A DNA stretch of 9,515 nt. Source: an uncultured Actinomycetes bacterium (GTDB taxonomy: Bacteria; Actinomycetota; Thermoleophilia; Solirubrobacterales; Thermoleophilaceae). Below are positions 7,890-9,515 of the stretch, piece by piece. The notes beneath the pieces were generated by a model. It saw nothing but the letters and a program-made list of their open reading frames with translations, made no database searches and was not told the origin of the DNA. The stretch spans positions 1 through 9,515 of the forward strand of contig CAMLNW010000093.1 in assembly GCA_946481495.1 (NCBI GenBank). Reading direction: 5' to 3'. Numbering within the stretch: the first letter of the stretch is position 1; each line of letters begins with the position of its first letter. Made by a program: the position numbers and the translations under genes.

Positions 7890-8810
7890 GTCCACTCTGT
7901 ACGCCGGCGCCTGAGACCGCGCCAGCACACGTGCAACGTCCGCGAGCTCGCGGACGGCTGGCGTCTCCTCGGCGGGACGCCAGGCGAGCACCAACGGCGA
8001 CGGATCGATTCCGTCTACGGTGACGAAGCGCACCTCGGGCGCCGACGGGGCTAGGGTCGCCGCGATCGACGCCGGGACGATCCCGATCGCCCGCTGGGCG
8101 GCGACCAGGCGCAGCAGGTCTTCCCAGCCGCGCGGACGTCCGCCGATCCGTGGCGGGCGGCCGTAGCGGTGATCCTCGAGCAGCCAGAACGACTCGGCGA
8201 TGCGGTCCGCCGAGCCCACCCACGCCCATGTCTCGCCCATCAGCTCACTTGGCTCGATGTGCTCGCGGCCGGCCAGTGGATGAACCGCAGAAATTGCCGC
8301 GACGCGCGGCTCAGTGAGCAGCGTGACAGTCGAGAAGCGGTTGACCCCCCGAAACGGCGGACGCACGAAGGCGACCGACGGCGGCGGTCCGCCTCCCTCC
8401 TCGAGCAACGTTTGGGGCGGCAGCACGTCGCTCACCGAAAGCGTGATCTCAGGGAAGTCGCGTGCGAACCGCTCGAGGATCGCCGCCCCGACGGCACCTG
8501 CCTCCGCTACGCCAGCGACCGCGATCGCATTCGCCGCATCCGCGGCGGAGCTGCGAACCGCTTCGATCCCCGCGTCGATAGCCGCGAGCGCGTCGCGCGC
8601 GTGTGGCAGCAGCGCCTCGCCTGCTGGCGTCAGCGTCACACGTCGTGTCGTCCGCTTGAAGACCTTGGTGTCGAGCCGGCTCTCGAGCTGGCGGACCTGC
8701 GCGGACAACGCCTGCTGCGCCATGCCGACCCGCTCGGCGGCACGCGAGAAGCTCAGCTCCTCGGCGACCGCGACGAAGGCGCGCAGCAGCCTGGGGTCGA
8801 GATCGGCCAC
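7875..8810 (-). CDS. LysR-type transcriptional regulator
   Basis: A cytoplasmic DNA-binding regulator controlled by a small effector. The N-terminal winged helix-turn-helix is clear (SFSRAAERVGMAQQALSAQV, 20-39, followed by the linker helix), and the wing reads RTTRRVTLTPAGEALL. The periplasmic-binding-like effector domain covers about 90-295, with SVAFVRPPF and the second-half LVAAQRAIGIVPAS motif. At 311 residues it is complete. The GTG at 8810 is the start; it lies six bases after a TAGCTT box, which suggests a leaderless mRNA. It is divergent from the small membrane protein at 8882, the usual arrangement for a LysR regulator and its target, although the target is unproven. The effector cannot be deduced. 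Confidence 0.95.
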   Translation of the reverse strand: MADLDPRLLRAFVAVAEELSFSRAAERVGMAQQALSAQVRQLESRLDTKVFKRTTRRVTLTPAGEALLPHARDALAAIDAGIEAVRSSAADAANAIAVAGVAEAGAVGAAILERFARDFPEITLSVSDVLPPQTLLEEGGGPPPSVAFVRPPFRGVNRFSTVTLLTEPRVAAISAVHPLAGREHIEPSELMGETWAWVGSADRIAESFWLLEDHRYGRPPRIGGRPRGWEDLLRLVAAQRAIGIVPASIAATLAPSAPEVRFVTVDGIDPSPLVLAWRPAEETPAVRELADVARVLARSQAPAYRVDDSLT

Positions 8811-8816
8811 GCCCGA

Positions 8817-8850
8817 AAGCTACCCGTCCTGCGCGGAGGCGAGAATCGCC
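8817..8850 (-). promoter_or_regulatory. lysR promoter region with a palindrome over the -35
   Basis: On the minus strand a -10 TAGCTT (8822-8817) lies six bases before the GTG of lysR, and a weak -35 TTCTCG (8845-8840) precedes it by 17 bases. The palindrome ggcga-gaa-tcgcc (8838-8850) covers that -35. It lies between two divergent genes, as LysR-type operators often do, so autorepression and control of the 8882 gene are both plausible. This is inferred from layout. Confidence 0.4.
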
Positions 8851-8870
8851 GCACCAACCACCTACCTACG

Positions 8871-8876
8871 AGGGGG
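8871..8876 (+). promoter_or_regulatory. Ribosome binding site of the DUF7144-like gene
   Basis: AGGGGG lies five bases before the ATG at 8882, a strong Shine-Dalgarno sequence. This gene therefore has a leader, unlike several neighbours, and its transcript must start further upstream within the divergent spacer. Confidence 0.6.
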
Positions 8877-8881
8877 AATCG

Positions 8882-9274
8882 ATGGAGGCATCCGGAGTGC
8901 CGCGAACTGGCAGAGGCTGGGCGGGCTTCGCCGGCATGATGATCCTGGTCGTCGGGACGTTCAACGTGATCTGGGGCCTCGTCGCCCTCGTCCAAGACAC
9001 CTATTTCGCATCCGACCAGCTGCTGATGTGGAGCCTCAACTCCTGGGGAGCGATCCACATCGTGATCGGCTGCGTGCAGCTGTTGACCGCGCTGCTGATC
9101 TTCGGCGGCAGCGGAGCCGGCGCCGTACTCGGCATCGTGCTGTCGTTCTTCAGCGCGGTCGGCGCGCTGCTGTCGATCGGCGCCTACCCGATCTGGTCGA
9201 TCATCATCCTCGTGATCGACGGCCTGATCATCTACGCGCTCACGGTCTATGGAGACGCGTTCATGACCGATTAG
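8882..9274 (+). CDS. Small four-helix membrane protein, DUF7144-like
   Basis: A 130-residue integral membrane protein of unknown function. Four hydrophobic helices are visible: about 14-36 (GFAGMMILVVGTFNVIWGLVA), 55-74, 78-99 and 103-123. The layout and conserved pieces (W.GFAG..., FNVIWGLVAL, WGAIHIVIGCVQLL, YPIWSIIILVIDGLIIYALTVYG) match the actinobacterial DUF7144 pattern as I remember it. Small polar ends suggest no soluble domain. The ATG at 8882 has a good Shine-Dalgarno. It is divergent from lysR with 71 bases between, making it the natural candidate target. Its TAG stop (9272-9274) interlocks with the TAA stop of the convergent gene within four bases. Confidence 0.85.
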   Translation: MEASGVPRTGRGWAGFAGMMILVVGTFNVIWGLVALVQDTYFASDQLLMWSLNSWGAIHIVIGCVQLLTALLIFGGSGAGAVLGIVLSFFSAVGALLSIGAYPIWSIIILVIDGLIIYALTVYGDAFMTD

Positions 9275-9505
9275 GTGCCGTAACGCCGCCGCTGCATGGT
9301 CGCTCCGACAAGACCCAACGGCAACGGCAACCAGTACTGGAACAGGCGGTAGGCGAAAGTCGCCAGGACGGCCGCGCCCGCCCCGACCCCGGCGAGGGCG
9401 AGCGTGGCCGTCAAGCCCGCCTCCACAAATCCAAGTCCACCCGGCGTGACCGGAATCTGGGCGAGCTCGCATAGGAGGTAGCGATGATCGAAGCCGTGAC
9501 TTTGA
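9271..9505 (-). CDS. YbhN/LPG-synthase-like flippase membrane protein, C-terminal fragment with an apparent frameshift
   Basis: The C-terminal part of the UPF0104 / lysylphosphatidylglycerol-synthase transmembrane family (polytopic membrane proteins linked to lipid or glycolipid transfer). The recognisable stretch is YLLCELAQIPVTPGGLG, then FVEAGLTATLALAG, then a last hydrophobic helix and FAYRLFQYWLPLPLG, ending RRRYGT at a TAA. Going upstream, the frame holding this motif turns polar (SHGFDHR) at about 9480, whereas the neighbouring frame reads the expected helix VTASIIA. A single missing base near 9480 would join them as VTASIIA-YLLCELAQIPVTPGG. The rest of the gene lies beyond the window, and the last ten bases are probably adapter, so I end the feature at 9505. 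The family call is firm; the exact partner function is not. Confidence 0.8.
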
Positions 9506-9515
9506 AGATCGGAAG
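9506..9515. other. Residual Illumina adapter sequence at the contig end
   Basis: The final ten bases, agatcggaag, equal the first ten bases of the standard Illumina adapter; on the minus strand they read cttccgatct, the 3' end of the matching primer. It should be treated as non-genomic and trimmed. A ten-base match at exactly the end of the sequence is unlikely by chance. Confidence 0.8.

Noticed and set aside
8314..9474. 386-codon plus-strand open frame across lysR, the spacer and the membrane protein gene
   Set aside because: It is antisense to lysR and out of frame with the DUF7144-like gene; the translation is Ser/Arg/Ala-rich and domain-free.

Overview
The window is GC-rich actinobacterial-type DNA with dense, short-spaced genes, frequent GTG starts and several start codons placed 6 to 8 bases after a TANNNT -10 box, which points to leaderless mRNAs. 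The gene content (TypA, a baeRF-type release-factor homologue, a DUF7144-like membrane protein, a Phd/VapC pair) would fit Thermoleophilia/Solirubrobacterales, but that placement is inference. It looks like one end of a short-read contig: the last ten bases match the start of the Illumina adapter.

Layout, left to right. Positions 1-366 hold the N-terminal part of rmuC on the minus strand, running off the left edge. Divergent from it are two aldo/keto reductase genes in tandem (490-1563 and 1575-2432). The first is a chimera: in its middle, a piece of TIM barrel is replaced by a stretch recognisable as the left-handed beta-helix of the lysine-pathway enzyme DapD. Converging on these is a minus-strand block: a baeRF-family release-factor-like gene (4159-3098) followed by a vapB-vapC toxin-antitoxin pair (3062-2437) with its own promoter and operator-like repeat. 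Divergent from the baeRF gene is typA/bipA (4240-6072), which meets a conserved helical protein of unknown function (6535-6059) tail to tail. A leaderless cyclopropane-fatty-acid synthase gene (6617-7843) follows and converges, through a strong hairpin, on a LysR-type regulator (8810-7875). Divergent from the regulator is a small four-helix membrane protein (8882-9274). The window ends in the C-terminal part of a YbhN/LPG-synthase-like membrane protein (minus strand), apparently frameshifted close to the contig end.

Common themes are ribosome function (TypA and baeRF back to back), membrane lipid or envelope (Cfa, the YbhN-like protein, the DUF7144-like protein), and housekeeping. I do not see a defence island, prophage, CRISPR array, insertion sequence, tRNA or rRNA. 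The most unusual item is the aldo/keto reductase-DapD chimera; it is either a genuine non-homologous gene fusion or gene damage, and it should be checked against reads first.
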